From CAYMDD01 sp964409675 (GTDB taxonomy: Bacteria > Pseudomonadota > Alphaproteobacteria > Rickettsiales > SXRF01), in NCBI GenBank assembly GCA_964409675.1, contig CAYPEF010000083.1:1-10865 (forward strand): a DNA stretch of 10,865 nucleotides. The letters are read 5' to 3'. Position 1 is the first letter of the stretch; each line of letters starts with the position of its first letter. Below are positions 1 through 6,795 of the stretch, piece by piece. Under the pieces are notes generated by a model. The model did no database searches, had not been told where the DNA came from, and saw only the letters and a list, made by a program, of their open reading frames with translations. The translations under genes and the position numbers were made by a program.

Positions 1-498
1 ATCGCCCCGGCGCTGCTCACGCTGATGAGCGGTACGGTGGAAGTGTCGCTGGCGATGTTCGCGCAGCATCTGATGGAAAGCGCCACCTTCGCCGCCGCGC
101 GCGAGGGCAAAACCGGGTATTCCGATTCCGGCATCTCGCGCGAGGAGACGATCATCAACACGCTTAACGCGCGCGCCGGGCAGGTGCTTAATACCGATAA
201 TATCACTATCACCTCCGTGTCCTATAGCCAGTTTGACCAGATCGGCCAGCCGGAACCGTTCATTGACGCCAACCATAATGGCGTGCGCGATACCGGCGAG
301 AATTACACCGACGTCAACGGCAATAGCCAGTACGATACGGATATGGGCGCCGAGGGCGTCGGCAGCGCCGGACAGGTGGTGGTGTATACGGTAAGCTACC
401 CGTGGCAGATTGCCACGCCTATCATCGGCCATTTTATCGGGCATGAAGGCACGCTGACCCTGAGCGCGCGCATGATCGTGAAAAACGAGCCGTACTGA
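1..498 (+). CDS. tadE: TadE-like minor pseudopilin, 5' end missing
   Basis: The reading frame is open from base 1, so the true start lies upstream of the window; 165 residues are visible. The first residues (IAPALLTLMSGTVEVSL) match the end of the hydrophobic N-terminal helix of TadE-type class IVb pseudopilins. Known role of the family: minor components of Tad (Flp) pili, processed by the TadV prepilin peptidase and located in the inner membrane or periplasm. A Asp/Asn/Gly-rich segment encoded at 265-342 (DANHNGVRDTG then TDVNGNSQYDTD) looks like paired calcium-binding loops. The gene ends 1 nt before the next pseudopilin start, followed by a TadG-like gene, as in tadE-tadF-tadG operons. The family call rests on the N-terminal helix and context; the lost N-terminus hides the cleavage site. 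Confidence 0.85.
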   Translation: MAPALLTLMSGTVEVSLAMFAQHLMESATFAAAREGKTGYSDSGISREETIINTLNARAGQVLNTDNITITSVSYSQFDQIGQPEPFIDANHNGVRDTGENYTDVNGNSQYDTDMGAEGVGSAGQVVVYTVSYPWQIATPIIGHFIGHEGTLTLSARMIVKNEPY

Positions 499-499
499 C

Positions 500-1057
500 A
501 TGCGCACAAGCTTCAAAGCGTGGGGGAAGGATGAACGCGGCCTGGCGGCGCTGGAGTTCGCGCTGGCGGCACCTATTCTTCTGACATTGCTGCTTTCCGG
601 CTTTGAATATGCGCGCTATTTGCTGATTCATCAGAAGGCCGAAAAGCTTGCCTATACGGTGGCGGACGTGGTGGCGCAATCCACTTCCGTGACCACTGCT
701 CAGCTTTCCCAGACCTTAAGCGTTACCTCGCAGATTATGCAGCCTTATTCGGTGACGGCCAACGAGCGGGTGATCATTTCCTCCGTGTACCAGAGCGGCA
801 CCACCAACCCGCCGACGGTGCGCTGGCAATATAGCGGCGGCGGCACGCTGACTGCCACTAGCCGGGTAGGCGCGGTCAACGGCAACGCCACGCTGCCCAC
901 GGGCTTTACGCTTAACGACAAGGATAACATTATTGTCGCAGAGGTATTTTATAGCTTTACCCCGATATTCGCCGGGGAATTGCTCGGCACCGTAACCATC
1001 TACAAGCAGGCGATCTTCAAGCCCCGCCTGGGCAAACTGACGACCGCACCAAGCTAA
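500..1057 (+). CDS. TadE/TadF-like minor pseudopilin
   Basis: A 185-residue protein with a class IVb prepilin signature: a short basic leader, then RG|LAALEFALAAP with Gly14 as the likely cleavage residue and Glu19 at position +5 of the mature protein, followed by a hydrophobic helix to about residue 33. Aromatic and charged residues (FEYARYLLIHQKAEKLAY) follow the helix. The C-terminal half is a beta-rich, Ser/Thr/Gly-rich periplasmic domain. Family role: TadE/TadF pseudopilins are needed for assembly of Tad pili. The start lies 1 nt after the upstream stop and has no clear Shine-Dalgarno, so translational coupling is likely. By position in the operon this is the TadF equivalent, but TadE and TadF cannot be told apart confidently here. 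Confidence 0.86.
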   Translation: MRTSFKAWGKDERGLAALEFALAAPILLTLLLSGFEYARYLLIHQKAEKLAYTVADVVAQSTSVTTAQLSQTLSVTSQIMQPYSVTANERVIISSVYQSGTTNPPTVRWQYSGGGTLTATSRVGAVNGNATLPTGFTLNDKDNIIVAEVFYSFTPIFAGELLGTVTIYKQAIFKPRLGKLTTAPS

Positions 1058-1068
1058 GGGAGGCGCGT

Positions 1069-2460
1069 ATGCTGCGCACTATGAGAAAGCAGAAGGCGTT
1101 TTTACGCGCTGAGCAGGGTTCGGTGATGCCGATCATGGCCGTTACCATCACGGCGCTGATCGGATCGACGGGGGTTGCCATCGACATGGGGCGGGCGCAG
1201 CTGGTGCAGTCCAAGCTCTCCAGCGCGCTGGACGCCGCCGGGCTGGCCGCCGGCTCCACGGTGAGCACCACCAATTTGAACACCGAGGTGAATAAATACC
1301 TCAACGCCAATTTCCGTAATTACATGGGAGCAACGCTTACTTCCGTCAGCGCTTCGGTGAGCGCCGATTCGTCGGTGATTACGCTGAGCGCCACCGCCAC
1401 ACTGCCCAACACATTCATGAAGCTGTTCGGGCACGATCATGTCACAGTGAGCGCTACTTCCGAAATCACCCGCGAAAGCAAGGGGCTGGAGCTGGTGATG
1501 GTGCTGGATAATACCGGATCGATGGCGGGCTCCAAGCTCACCAGCCTGAAATCCGCCGCCACTGATCTGGTGAATATTCTTTACGGCAGCAACAGCACGG
1601 TGGAGAATCTATGGATCGGGCTGGTGCCATTTTCACAGGCGGTCAATATCGGCAACACGCGCTCCACCTGGGTCACCACCGATTCCTTCAACTGGGGCAC
1701 CACCAGCTGGGCCGGCTGCGTGGACGCGCGCGAGACCAGCAACCGCGACGTGACCGACGACCCGCCGTCAGTGGCGAAATTCCCGCGCTATTACTGGCCG
1801 TGCCATACCAGCTATAACGCGTGGTACGGCACCAACGGCTCGCGCAATAATTGCAACAGCGGCTCCGGCGTGCGCTATAGCACCTCTATCGGCACTTCGC
1901 TCGGGCCGAATAAATCCTGCCCGCAGACGGTAACGCCGATGACGGCGAGCAAATCCACTATTTTAAACGGTATCAACGCCATGCAGGCGGTGGGAAATAC
2001 GCATATCAATCTGGGTGCGGCGTGGGGCTGGCGCATGCTGTCGCCGCGCTGGCGCAGCCTATGGGGCGGCGAGATGAACACCAATAACCTGCCGCTCGAT
2101 TACAATACGCCTCTGATGAACAAGGCGGTCATCATCATGACCGACGGCGACAATACCATGGATAACAGCAACCGCACCGCCTACTGGTATCTAAGCGACA
2201 ACAAGCTCGGCACCACCAACCAGACCACCGCCGAATCCCGGCTGGATACGCGCCTGGGGCAGGTCTGCACCTCGATGAAGAATAATAATATCATCGTCTA
2301 CACTGTATCGTTTGGCACCATCAGCTCCTCCAGCGCCACCATGTTGCGCAACTGCGCCACGCAGTCGGATTATTACTTCGCCTCCCCCACCAGCGCCGAT
2401 CTGCAAACCGCTTTCCGCACCATCGGGGATTCACTGGCGAATTTACGGGTGAGCAAATAA
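1069..2460 (+). CDS. tadG: TadG-like pilus-assembly protein with von Willebrand A domain
   Basis: A 463-residue protein. Residues about 16-39 form an N-terminal TadE/TadG-type hydrophobic segment (GSVMPIMAVTITALIGSTG), so the protein is probably anchored in the inner membrane with the rest outside the cytoplasm. A vWA domain runs from about residue 140: MIDAS motif Asp147-x-Thr149-x-Ser151 (DNTGS, Thr in place of the usual first Ser), a conserved Thr311 (GNTHINLG), and Asp359 in IIMTDGDN. Six cysteines between residues 217 and 429 could form disulfides in the periplasm. Family role: TadG-like proteins belong to Tad pilus loci and are thought to act at the cell envelope in pilus anchoring or assembly. 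A strong Shine-Dalgarno (GGGAGG, 1058-1063) 5 nt from ATG 1069 fixes the start over Met5. It is the last gene of the tad operon seen here. Confidence 0.9.
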   Translation: MLRTMRKQKAFLRAEQGSVMPIMAVTITALIGSTGVAIDMGRAQLVQSKLSSALDAAGLAAGSTVSTTNLNTEVNKYLNANFRNYMGATLTSVSASVSADSSVITLSATATLPNTFMKLFGHDHVTVSATSEITRESKGLELVMVLDNTGSMAGSKLTSLKSAATDLVNILYGSNSTVENLWIGLVPFSQAVNIGNTRSTWVTTDSFNWGTTSWAGCVDARETSNRDVTDDPPSVAKFPRYYWPCHTSYNAWYGTNGSRNNCNSGSGVRYSTSIGTSLGPNKSCPQTVTPMTASKSTILNGINAMQAVGNTHINLGAAWGWRMLSPRWRSLWGGEMNTNNLPLDYNTPLMNKAVIIMTDGDNTMDNSNRTAYWYLSDNKLGTTNQTTAESRLDTRLGQVCTSMKNNNIIVYTVSFGTISSSSATMLRNCATQSDYYFASPTSADLQTAFRTIGDSLANLRVSK

Positions 2461-2470
2461 AGAGGCTGTA

Positions 2471-2503
2471 TCACCGATCTTCGGATTTACCTGAGATCGG
2501 TGA
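2471..2503. terminator. Perfect 10-bp inverted repeat between convergent genes; possible bidirectional terminator
   Basis: TCACCGATCT (2471-2480) and AGATCGGTGA (2494-2503) are exact reverse complements separated by 13 nt. The hairpin lies 10 nt after the tadG stop and 23 nt from the topoisomerase stop, so it sits where both transcripts end. Neither strand shows a T-run directly after the stem, so it is not a classic Rho-independent terminator; it may instead stabilise 3' ends. Confidence 0.45.
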
Positions 2504-2526
2504 TGGCATGGAGCAGGGATGGTAAA

Positions 2527-3582
2527 TTATTCCGCATATTCCTTCAAAAACGCGCTGATCAGCGCGTGGTCGTTGTCGAATTGCCGGGAATGATACCAGC
2601 CGTGCAGGGCGTCGTCATCGTATGCCTTGAGCACCTGGGGGTGAATGTAATGCGAGCGGCAGATGGCGGGAGTATGGCCGAGATCGGCGGCGATATTTTT
2701 AATGATGGTGTTGAGGTGGCGTTTAGCTTCACGTGTTTTTGCCGGGCGTGGGGATTGGGTGAGGTGCAAAATGGCGTTCTCGGTGGCTGCCCAGGTGCGG
2801 AAATCCTTGGCGGTGAAAGGCTTGCCGGAGATTTCGCGTAGGTAATCATTCACCTCCTGCGAGGTGACGGGCTGGTTGTTGCCCTGCTCGTCGATATATT
2901 TAAACAGCTCGTAGCCGGGCAGGTCCTCGCAGCGCTTGATGACGTTGGCGATGCGGCGGTCTTTCATGTCGAGCTTCCATTTCTTGCCGCTCTTACCGAC
3001 GAATTCCAGCTCGATATGGCTGCCTTCCACATGCACGTGCTTCTTGCGCAAGGTAGTTAAGCCGTAGGTTTTGTTTTCCTTGGCGTATTCGGCGTTGCCG
3101 ATGCGGATGTGGCTGGTGTCCATCAGCCGGACCAGTGTGGCCAGCACGCGTTCGCGCGGCAGGCCGGGTTTGCGCATGTCGGCGTCCACGCGCGCGCGGA
3201 TGGCGGGCAAGGCGTCGGCGAAGGCGGCCATCTGGGCGAATTTGGTGGCGTTTCGTACCAATTCCCATTTCGGATGGTAGCGGTATTGCTTGCGGCGCTT
3301 TTCGTCGCGGCCCGTGGCCTGCAGATGGCCGTTGGGCAGCGGGCATATCCAGACACTGGTATAGGCGGGCGGAATGGCGAGCAGGCGGATGCGCTCCAGC
3401 GTTTCCTCATCCTCCACCCGCTCGTTCTGCGGCGAGAGGTACATGAAACCTTTGCCGCAACGCTTGCGCAGGATGCCGGGATCGGTGTCGCGGACATAGT
3501 AAAGCTCCGCTTCGTCAGCGGATTGGCGGCAGGCGGTTTCGGTGTAAAGGGAGTTCTCGTCGTGTGGTGTCTCTTTCAGCAT
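2527..3582 (-). CDS. DNA topoisomerase IB (bacterial, poxvirus-like)
   Basis: A 351-residue protein that relaxes supercoiled DNA by transient 3'-phosphotyrosyl nicking. The N-terminal domain carries the GRDEKRRKQYRYH block (residues 91-103). All five active-site residues of the poxvirus-type enzymes can be matched: Arg160 (IRIGN), Lys197 (FVGKSG), Arg262 (KDFRTWAAT), His303 (GHTP) and nucleophile Tyr312 (SHYIHP), with the same nine-residue His-to-Tyr spacing as in vaccinia topoisomerase. Length is normal for the bacterial family, so it should be active. The ATG start at 3582 has only a weak upstream purine stretch, but no better start lies before the conserved N-terminal region. It is monocistronic, convergent with tadG and divergent from the beta-propeller lipoprotein gene. 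Confidence 0.95.
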   Translation of the reverse strand: MLKETPHDENSLYTETACRQSADEAELYYVRDTDPGILRKRCGKGFMYLSPQNERVEDEETLERIRLLAIPPAYTSVWICPLPNGHLQATGRDEKRRKQYRYHPKWELVRNATKFAQMAAFADALPAIRARVDADMRKPGLPRERVLATLVRLMDTSHIRIGNAEYAKENKTYGLTTLRKKHVHVEGSHIELEFVGKSGKKWKLDMKDRRIANVIKRCEDLPGYELFKYIDEQGNNQPVTSQEVNDYLREISGKPFTAKDFRTWAATENAILHLTQSPRPAKTREAKRHLNTIIKNIAADLGHTPAICRSHYIHPQVLKAYDDDALHGWYHSRQFDNDHALISAFLKEYAE

Positions 3583-3948
3583 AATCTGTTTTTGTTCGTT
3601 GATAAAAAAAGATTATGGAATGCGTTGGGCAAAGTTGCCGTTGCCTTAACCCCGCTTTGGTATAAAGAGAGCATAAAGATGAGCGAAAAATGACGTTTTT
3701 CTCAGCTCATGCGCACATTCAATCATTAAAGAGGGCAATGGGGCACGGGAAATATCTCTGCTTGGAGCCCGTTTGGCGTAGCATGCGTGACCGGCTTGCT
3801 GCGGAACGGGTTGGTATGGCAATCCGTATGACTATTCTTATAAGGCAGGGCGAACATGCGTTAGCTAAGGGTTTTTAAGGCAGGACAGGATTAGATGCCC
3901 GCAAATGCGCGGTTATGGGGCACTACGCCCGATGGGAGGAAAGCCAGG
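3583..3948. other. 366-bp intergenic region between divergent genes
   Basis: This gap separates the topoisomerase start (minus strand) from the lipoprotein start (plus strand). It holds a candidate plus-strand extended -10 (TGGTATAAA, 3658-3666), a four-codon ORF (3679-3693) whose stop overlaps the ATG of an unsupported 62-codon ORF (3690-3878), and a weak second promoter-like pair (TTGGTA 3811-3816, TATTCT 3833-3838, spacing 16). No recognisable RNA family was found. If the first promoter is used, the lipoprotein mRNA has a leader of about 275 nt. Confidence 0.4.
3658..3666 (+). promoter_or_regulatory. Candidate extended -10 promoter for the beta-propeller lipoprotein gene
   Basis: TGGTATAAA fits the extended -10 pattern TGnTATAAT with one mismatch. 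TTGCC motifs lie upstream (3635-3640 and 3641-3646) but at spacings of 20 and 14 nt from TATAAA, so there is no well-placed -35; extended -10 promoters can do without one. Confidence 0.35.
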
Positions 3949-5055
3949 ATGAAGCATAGCTATTATATGGTGTTGTGCGCGACGCTGCTCAGTATTGCCG
4001 GCTGCAAGCAGCAGGCGGTGCCGGAGGTAGCGCGCGCGGCCTATGGCTCTCCGACGCGGGAGATGGCCTCGCTGCGGTTTTTTCGTGATAATGGGGGGCA
4101 GGGCAGCTGGTCCCCTTCGGGTGGCAGGATTGCCTATGCCATGAAGAATGCCGCAGGCCATTACCGCATCCACCTGGCCGATGCGGACGGGGGCAATGAT
4201 ATTAACCTGATCGAGCATACGCCGGGGCTGCCGGGGAAACATGTCGGCATACCGAGTTGGCATGCGTCCGAGCGCTATTTGCTGGTAACGGTGGAGAAGC
4301 CCGAGCATGCGGGAAGTTCCTTCGAAGCGCTGCCGGGATTCGGCGGCTATACCGATATCTGGCTGATCACCGTCGACGGGCGGCAGGCCTGGCCATTAAC
4401 CAACGTGCCGAACGACACCGATCATGGCGTGCTGATTCCGCATTTCTCGCAAGATGGCAAGCAGGTGGTCTGGAGCGAGCGCATCGCGCGGCCGGATGTA
4501 TTTTCCTCGCATCCGGCGGGGCTATTGGCAATCAAGGTGGCCGATTTCGTGGAGTCGCCGATGCCGCACCTGGCCAATATCCGCAGTTTTGAGCCGGGAG
4601 GGAAAAGCTTTTATGAGACCTATGGTTTCTCGCCAGACGGAAAGCGCGTGATTTTTTGCAGCAACATGAACGGGCGGCCTTTCCTGGAGCAGCAGATCTA
4701 CACCATGGATGCGCGCACCGGTGGCGATGTCCGCCAGCTGACGGACAAGGGCTATAACGAGCATGCGTTCTATACGCCGGACGGAGCGCATATCATCTGG
4801 ATGAGCAATGTGGACAGCCTGCCGGGAACGGACTGGTGGGTGATGGATGCCAATGGCGGCAACAAGCGGCGCCTGAGCTATTTCAACCAGGAGGGAAGCC
4901 CGGAATATATGGGCACCGCCTGGGCGGGCACGGTGACGTTCTCCCCTGACGGCCGGCGCATGCTGGGCGATATCCAGCTCAGCCTGATTACGCAGGAAAC
5001 CACCATGCGCATGGTGGAGCTGCGCCTGGCATCTGCCGCGCTGAGGGTAGATTAG
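3949..5055 (+). CDS. PD40/TolB-like beta-propeller lipoprotein
   Basis: A 368-residue predicted lipoprotein: short basic N-terminus, hydrophobic core, and lipobox LSIAGC with lipidated Cys19. The rest carries repeated PD40/WD40-like blade motifs of the TolB type: WSPSGGRIAYA (54-64), HFSQDGKQVVW (165-175), GFSPDGKRVIF (226-236), YTPDGAHIIW (275-284) and TFSPDGRRML (331-340). Such propellers usually bind proteins or peptides in the periplasm or at the outer membrane; no catalytic residues are evident and the partner is unknown. The frame is open 18 codons further upstream to ATG 3895, but ATG 3949 is chosen because GGGAGGA (3934-3940) lies 8 nt before it and it gives a proper signal peptide. 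It is apparently monocistronic. It is not TolB itself: there is no neighbouring tolQRA or pal, and the signal is a lipobox rather than a signal peptidase I site. Confidence 0.8.
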   Translation: MKHSYYMVLCATLLSIAGCKQQAVPEVARAAYGSPTREMASLRFFRDNGGQGSWSPSGGRIAYAMKNAAGHYRIHLADADGGNDINLIEHTPGLPGKHVGIPSWHASERYLLVTVEKPEHAGSSFEALPGFGGYTDIWLITVDGRQAWPLTNVPNDTDHGVLIPHFSQDGKQVVWSERIARPDVFSSHPAGLLAIKVADFVESPMPHLANIRSFEPGGKSFYETYGFSPDGKRVIFCSNMNGRPFLEQQIYTMDARTGGDVRQLTDKGYNEHAFYTPDGAHIIWMSNVDSLPGTDWWVMDANGGNKRRLSYFNQEGSPEYMGTAWAGTVTFSPDGRRMLGDIQLSLITQETTMRMVELRLASAALRVD

Positions 5056-5095
5056 TATAAAAATTCTTTTTAAGAACGCATGCTTTTTAGTGGCA

Positions 5096-5101
5096 TATAA
5101 T
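5096..5101 (+). promoter_or_regulatory. Candidate -10 element for the 74-residue protein gene
   Basis: An exact TATAAT lies in the AT-rich spacer after the lipoprotein gene, 142 nt before ATG 5244. No good -35 lies 16-18 nt upstream, so support is weak. Confidence 0.25.
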
Positions 5102-5197
5102 CAAACAGAAACGGTGATTGCCGTGCTGTGCGGGCATTATTTGAATTAAAATATAAAAATACCTTTCAGGTAAAGTTTTACAAATCCCCCTGATGGG

Positions 5198-5225
5198 ATT
5201 AATAACGCCGTAAAATGTTATTAAT
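5198..5225. repeat. 9+9-bp perfect inverted repeat, possible operator or leader hairpin
   Basis: ATTAATAAC (5198-5206) and GTTATTAAT (5217-5225) are exact reverse complements with a 10-nt spacer, giving 19 bp between equivalent positions of the two arms (about two helical turns). It ends 18 nt before ATG 5244. A second small inverted repeat (AATCCC 5183-5188, GGGATT 5195-5200) overlaps its left arm, so the two hairpins would be mutually exclusive in RNA. It could be a repressor site or a structure that controls translation. Confidence 0.45.
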
Positions 5226-5243
5226 TCATGCGCGGATATAGCC

Positions 5244-5468
5244 ATGCAAGTGAAAGATTCTCCGGAGGCCATGGCGGAATTGAGCAAGTGGCAATCCAGG
5301 CTGACGCAGCAGGCACAAGCGCGCCTGCTGCAGGCGGAGCTTTCTAAAGACGGCGATGAATGGTGCGTGTTGTCAGGGCCTGACCTGGCTTTCGACCGCG
5401 CCGGATTCGGCCCCAGCATCGCGGAAGCTGTATATGATTATTTAAGGGGTTACCTTGGGGCTTCCTGA
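5244..5468 (+). CDS. 74-residue protein of unknown function
   Basis: Not recognised as a named family. Residues 1-35 look like an amphipathic, Gln/Leu/Ala-rich helix (ELSKWQSRLTQQAQARLLQ). The second half has a compact alpha/beta look (EWCVLSGPDLAFDRAGFG) ending in a helix (SIAEAVYDYLRGYL). No signal peptide or membrane segment is visible, so it is probably a small cytoplasmic protein. The ATG at 5244 has no good Shine-Dalgarno; ATG 5271 (Met10) is preceded by GGAGG (5264-5268), but only 2 nt away, too close to be ideal, so the start is uncertain. The gene converges with the Hpt-like gene with a gap of 20 nt. Codon use resembles that of its neighbours, which supports a real gene. Confidence 0.65.
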   Translation: MQVKDSPEAMAELSKWQSRLTQQAQARLLQAELSKDGDEWCVLSGPDLAFDRAGFGPSIAEAVYDYLRGYLGAS

Positions 5469-5488
5469 ATATTTCTGCCGCCTGCGGG

Positions 5489-5986
5489 CTAGCCCCGCCA
5501 TTGCGCAATGAGGCTGGCCAGATCGCCCTCAATGGTGCCGCCGGAATCGGTGATGCGCTCGTTAAATGCTTTTTGCAGCACCTCCACCAGCTTGCCGATG
5601 ATTAGCGCATCACGCGGCGTTATGTGCGTGCCGGCAGGGCGTTTTTCGCAGTAATCCGCCAGGTAGCCGCACACGCGCGCGATGAGGGGGAAGCCAAAGG
5701 TTTTCGCCTGTCCCTTGATATTGCGAATCGGGGTTAGCAGTTGCTGGTATGCTGCCTCATAATCCTGCAGAGGCGCTTGGCTAAGCTGGCGGATGGTTTC
5801 CATATCCGCATGGGCGGTATCGAAGAAGGAAAGCCTGGCTTCCTCCACCAGCGACTGCGCAGCGGCAATTTTTTCGGGCGTGAATATTTCGGAGAGGGCG
5901 ACCGATGCGCCGATTGCGTCGCGCAGCGAGCGATCCGGTTCAAGGGCATAGGTTGCCGGTTGCGCAGGGGTGGGGTTGCCTGTCAT
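5489..5986 (-). CDS. Hpt-like protein lacking the phospho-accepting histidine
   Basis: A 165-residue helical protein. Residues 83-114 (LLTPIRNIKGQAKTFGFP onward, then a helix ending in CEKR) align by eye with the alphaproteobacterial Hpt proteins that carry AHDIKGQGxxFGYPL. In that alignment the His that normally receives phosphate is Arg88 (codon 5725-5723, CGC), so phosphotransfer in the usual way is not expected. It may be a binding partner or scaffold for the response regulator encoded just upstream. ATG 5986 is chosen, 1 nt after the response regulator stop, because the upstream in-frame extension (to 6136) only overlaps that gene's tail and is low-complexity Arg/Pro/Ala. No Shine-Dalgarno is visible, so translation is probably coupled. 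It is the last gene of the luxI operon and converges with the 74-residue gene. Confidence 0.72.
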   Translation of the reverse strand: MTGNPTPAQPATYALEPDRSLRDAIGASVALSEIFTPEKIAAAQSLVEEARLSFFDTAHADMETIRQLSQAPLQDYEAAYQQLLTPIRNIKGQAKTFGFPLIARVCGYLADYCEKRPAGTHITPRDALIIGKLVEVLQKAFNERITDSGGTIEGDLASLIAQWRG

Positions 5987-5987
5987 A

Positions 5988-6620
5988 TCAGCGGAGCCGC
6001 GCGGTATCGTCGCGCTTGATGATGCGTATTTCGCGTAGCCGTCGTTCCTTCTGGCCTGACGGCAACGGTGCGGGTGTGCGCCGGCGGCAGGGGCCCTTAT
6101 AGCTCTCGGCGGTGATGAAGATGCGCGGCGCATCAATCACCGCCATGATGCGGCTGCACAATTCCTCGGCGCTCAGCGGCTTGAGGCATATCTCGTTCAC
6201 TCCGGCGTCGCGCGCAGAGAAAACCTGCATTTTCTCCACCGTGTCGGCGAACATGATGACCGGGATATACGGGTTGGGGGAGGCGGGCGAATGGCGCAGG
6301 CGTTTGACAAAATCCACGCCGGAGACAGGGAGGATGTCTGTATGCGAAATCACGTTGCTGCCGGACTCAGCCGTGCCGCGCGAGGGTTTCAGCTCCCAAT
6401 CGGTGATGATGAGATTGATTCTGATCTCACGCATGATCTGCACGCCCTGGAAGCCGTTATTGGCGGTGAATATGTTGGTAAAGCCGAACTCCGCCAGCAT
6501 GCGCTTGAAGAGTTCCGTCACCTGCATGCTGTTATCCAGAATCAGGATATGAATTTTTTCCAGCTTCTTGGTGATGTGCTCGTGCCTGGTGGTGGCGATG
6601 GAGGAGGTTAACTGCATCAT
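5988..6620 (-). CDS. Single-receiver response regulator with C-terminal GPxRRR tail
   Basis: A 210-residue protein. The receiver spans about residues 22-165: HILILDN (Asp29, with Asn30 where a second acidic residue is usual), phospho-acceptor Asp74 in IITDWEL, and Lys147 in CLKPLS. Two departures are visible: an insertion of about 20 residues after the acceptor strand (about 78-97), where most receivers go straight into MPxxxGxxF, and Ala125 (VIMFAD) at the position of the conserved Thr/Ser. There is no DNA-binding domain; the C-terminus has a tail (PRIFITAESYKGPCRRR) seen in a family of alphaproteobacterial single-domain regulators. Start: ATG 6620, with AAGG 6 nt upstream overlapping the stop of the microprotein gene; ATG 6617 is an alternative. 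It is followed 1 nt later by the Hpt-like gene, its probable partner. Asp74 is present, so phosphorylation is still possible. Confidence 0.85.
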   Translation of the reverse strand: MMQLTSSIATTRHEHITKKLEKIHILILDNSMQVTELFKRMLAEFGFTNIFTANNGFQGVQIMREIRINLIITDWELKPSRGTAESGSNVISHTDILPVSGVDFVKRLRHSPASPNPYIPVIMFADTVEKMQVFSARDAGVNEICLKPLSAEELCSRIMAVIDAPRIFITAESYKGPCRRRTPAPLPSGQKERRLREIRIIKRDDTARLR

Positions 6621-6629
6621 GCGCCGCCT

Positions 6630-6791
6630 TCAGGCCGCCTCTTTCTCGCGGTGGCGGAGGTTAGCCGCCATGTCGGGGGTAAACGGCTGCTGCGCCCGGG
6701 CGCTTGGGGAGGGCGGCATGCCATGGTCAGCCCCATGAAAGAGAAAGTCCCCCCAATCGCCGTGATGGTGCCGCATCAGTTCTTCGCACAT
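6630..6791 (-). CDS. 53-residue His-rich microprotein
   Basis: Not a recognised family. The ORF runs from ATG 6791 to TGA 6632-6630 and fills the space between two better-supported genes: it starts 4 nt after the stop of the 106-residue gene and ends 9 nt before the response regulator start. The N-terminal half is rich in His and acidic residues (MRHHHGDWGDFLFHGADHG: five His within about 18 residues), which could bind a metal or a partner; the C-terminal part is Pro/Ala-rich and then basic (LRHREKEAA). No signal peptide or membrane segment is seen. There is no strong Shine-Dalgarno, so coupling to the upstream gene would be needed. Support is positional: its exact fit in the operon and the absence of any other use for this 175-nt space. 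Confidence 0.5.
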   Translation of the reverse strand: MCEELMRHHHGDWGDFLFHGADHGMPPSPSARAQQPFTPDMAANLRHREKEAA

Positions 6792-6795
6792 TTTA

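Noticed and set aside
3109..3693. 194-codon plus-strand ORF
   Set aside because: It lies almost wholly antisense to the topoisomerase IB gene, whose motifs are unambiguous; high GC in third codon positions leaves the opposite strand open.
3690..3878. 62-codon plus-strand ORF upstream of the lipoprotein gene, whose ATG overlaps the stop of a four-codon ORF
   Set aside because: No Shine-Dalgarno, no recognisable domain or composition, and no neighbour arrangement that requires it; kept only as a note in the intergenic entry.
3939..3948. AAAGCCAGGA, resembling the start of a cobalamin riboswitch B12 box
   Set aside because: The rest of the B12 box and the conserved core upstream are absent, and this stretch overlaps the lipoprotein ribosome binding site.
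5486..5495. GGGCTAGCCC palindrome at the end of the Hpt-like gene
   Set aside because: Short, overlaps the stop codon and is not followed by a T-run on either strand; easily due to chance in GC-rich sequence.
5987..6136. Upstream in-frame extension of the Hpt-like gene
   Set aside because: The extension is Arg/Pro/Ala-rich, unlike the rest, and runs inside the response regulator gene; ATG 5986 directly after that gene's stop is the better start.
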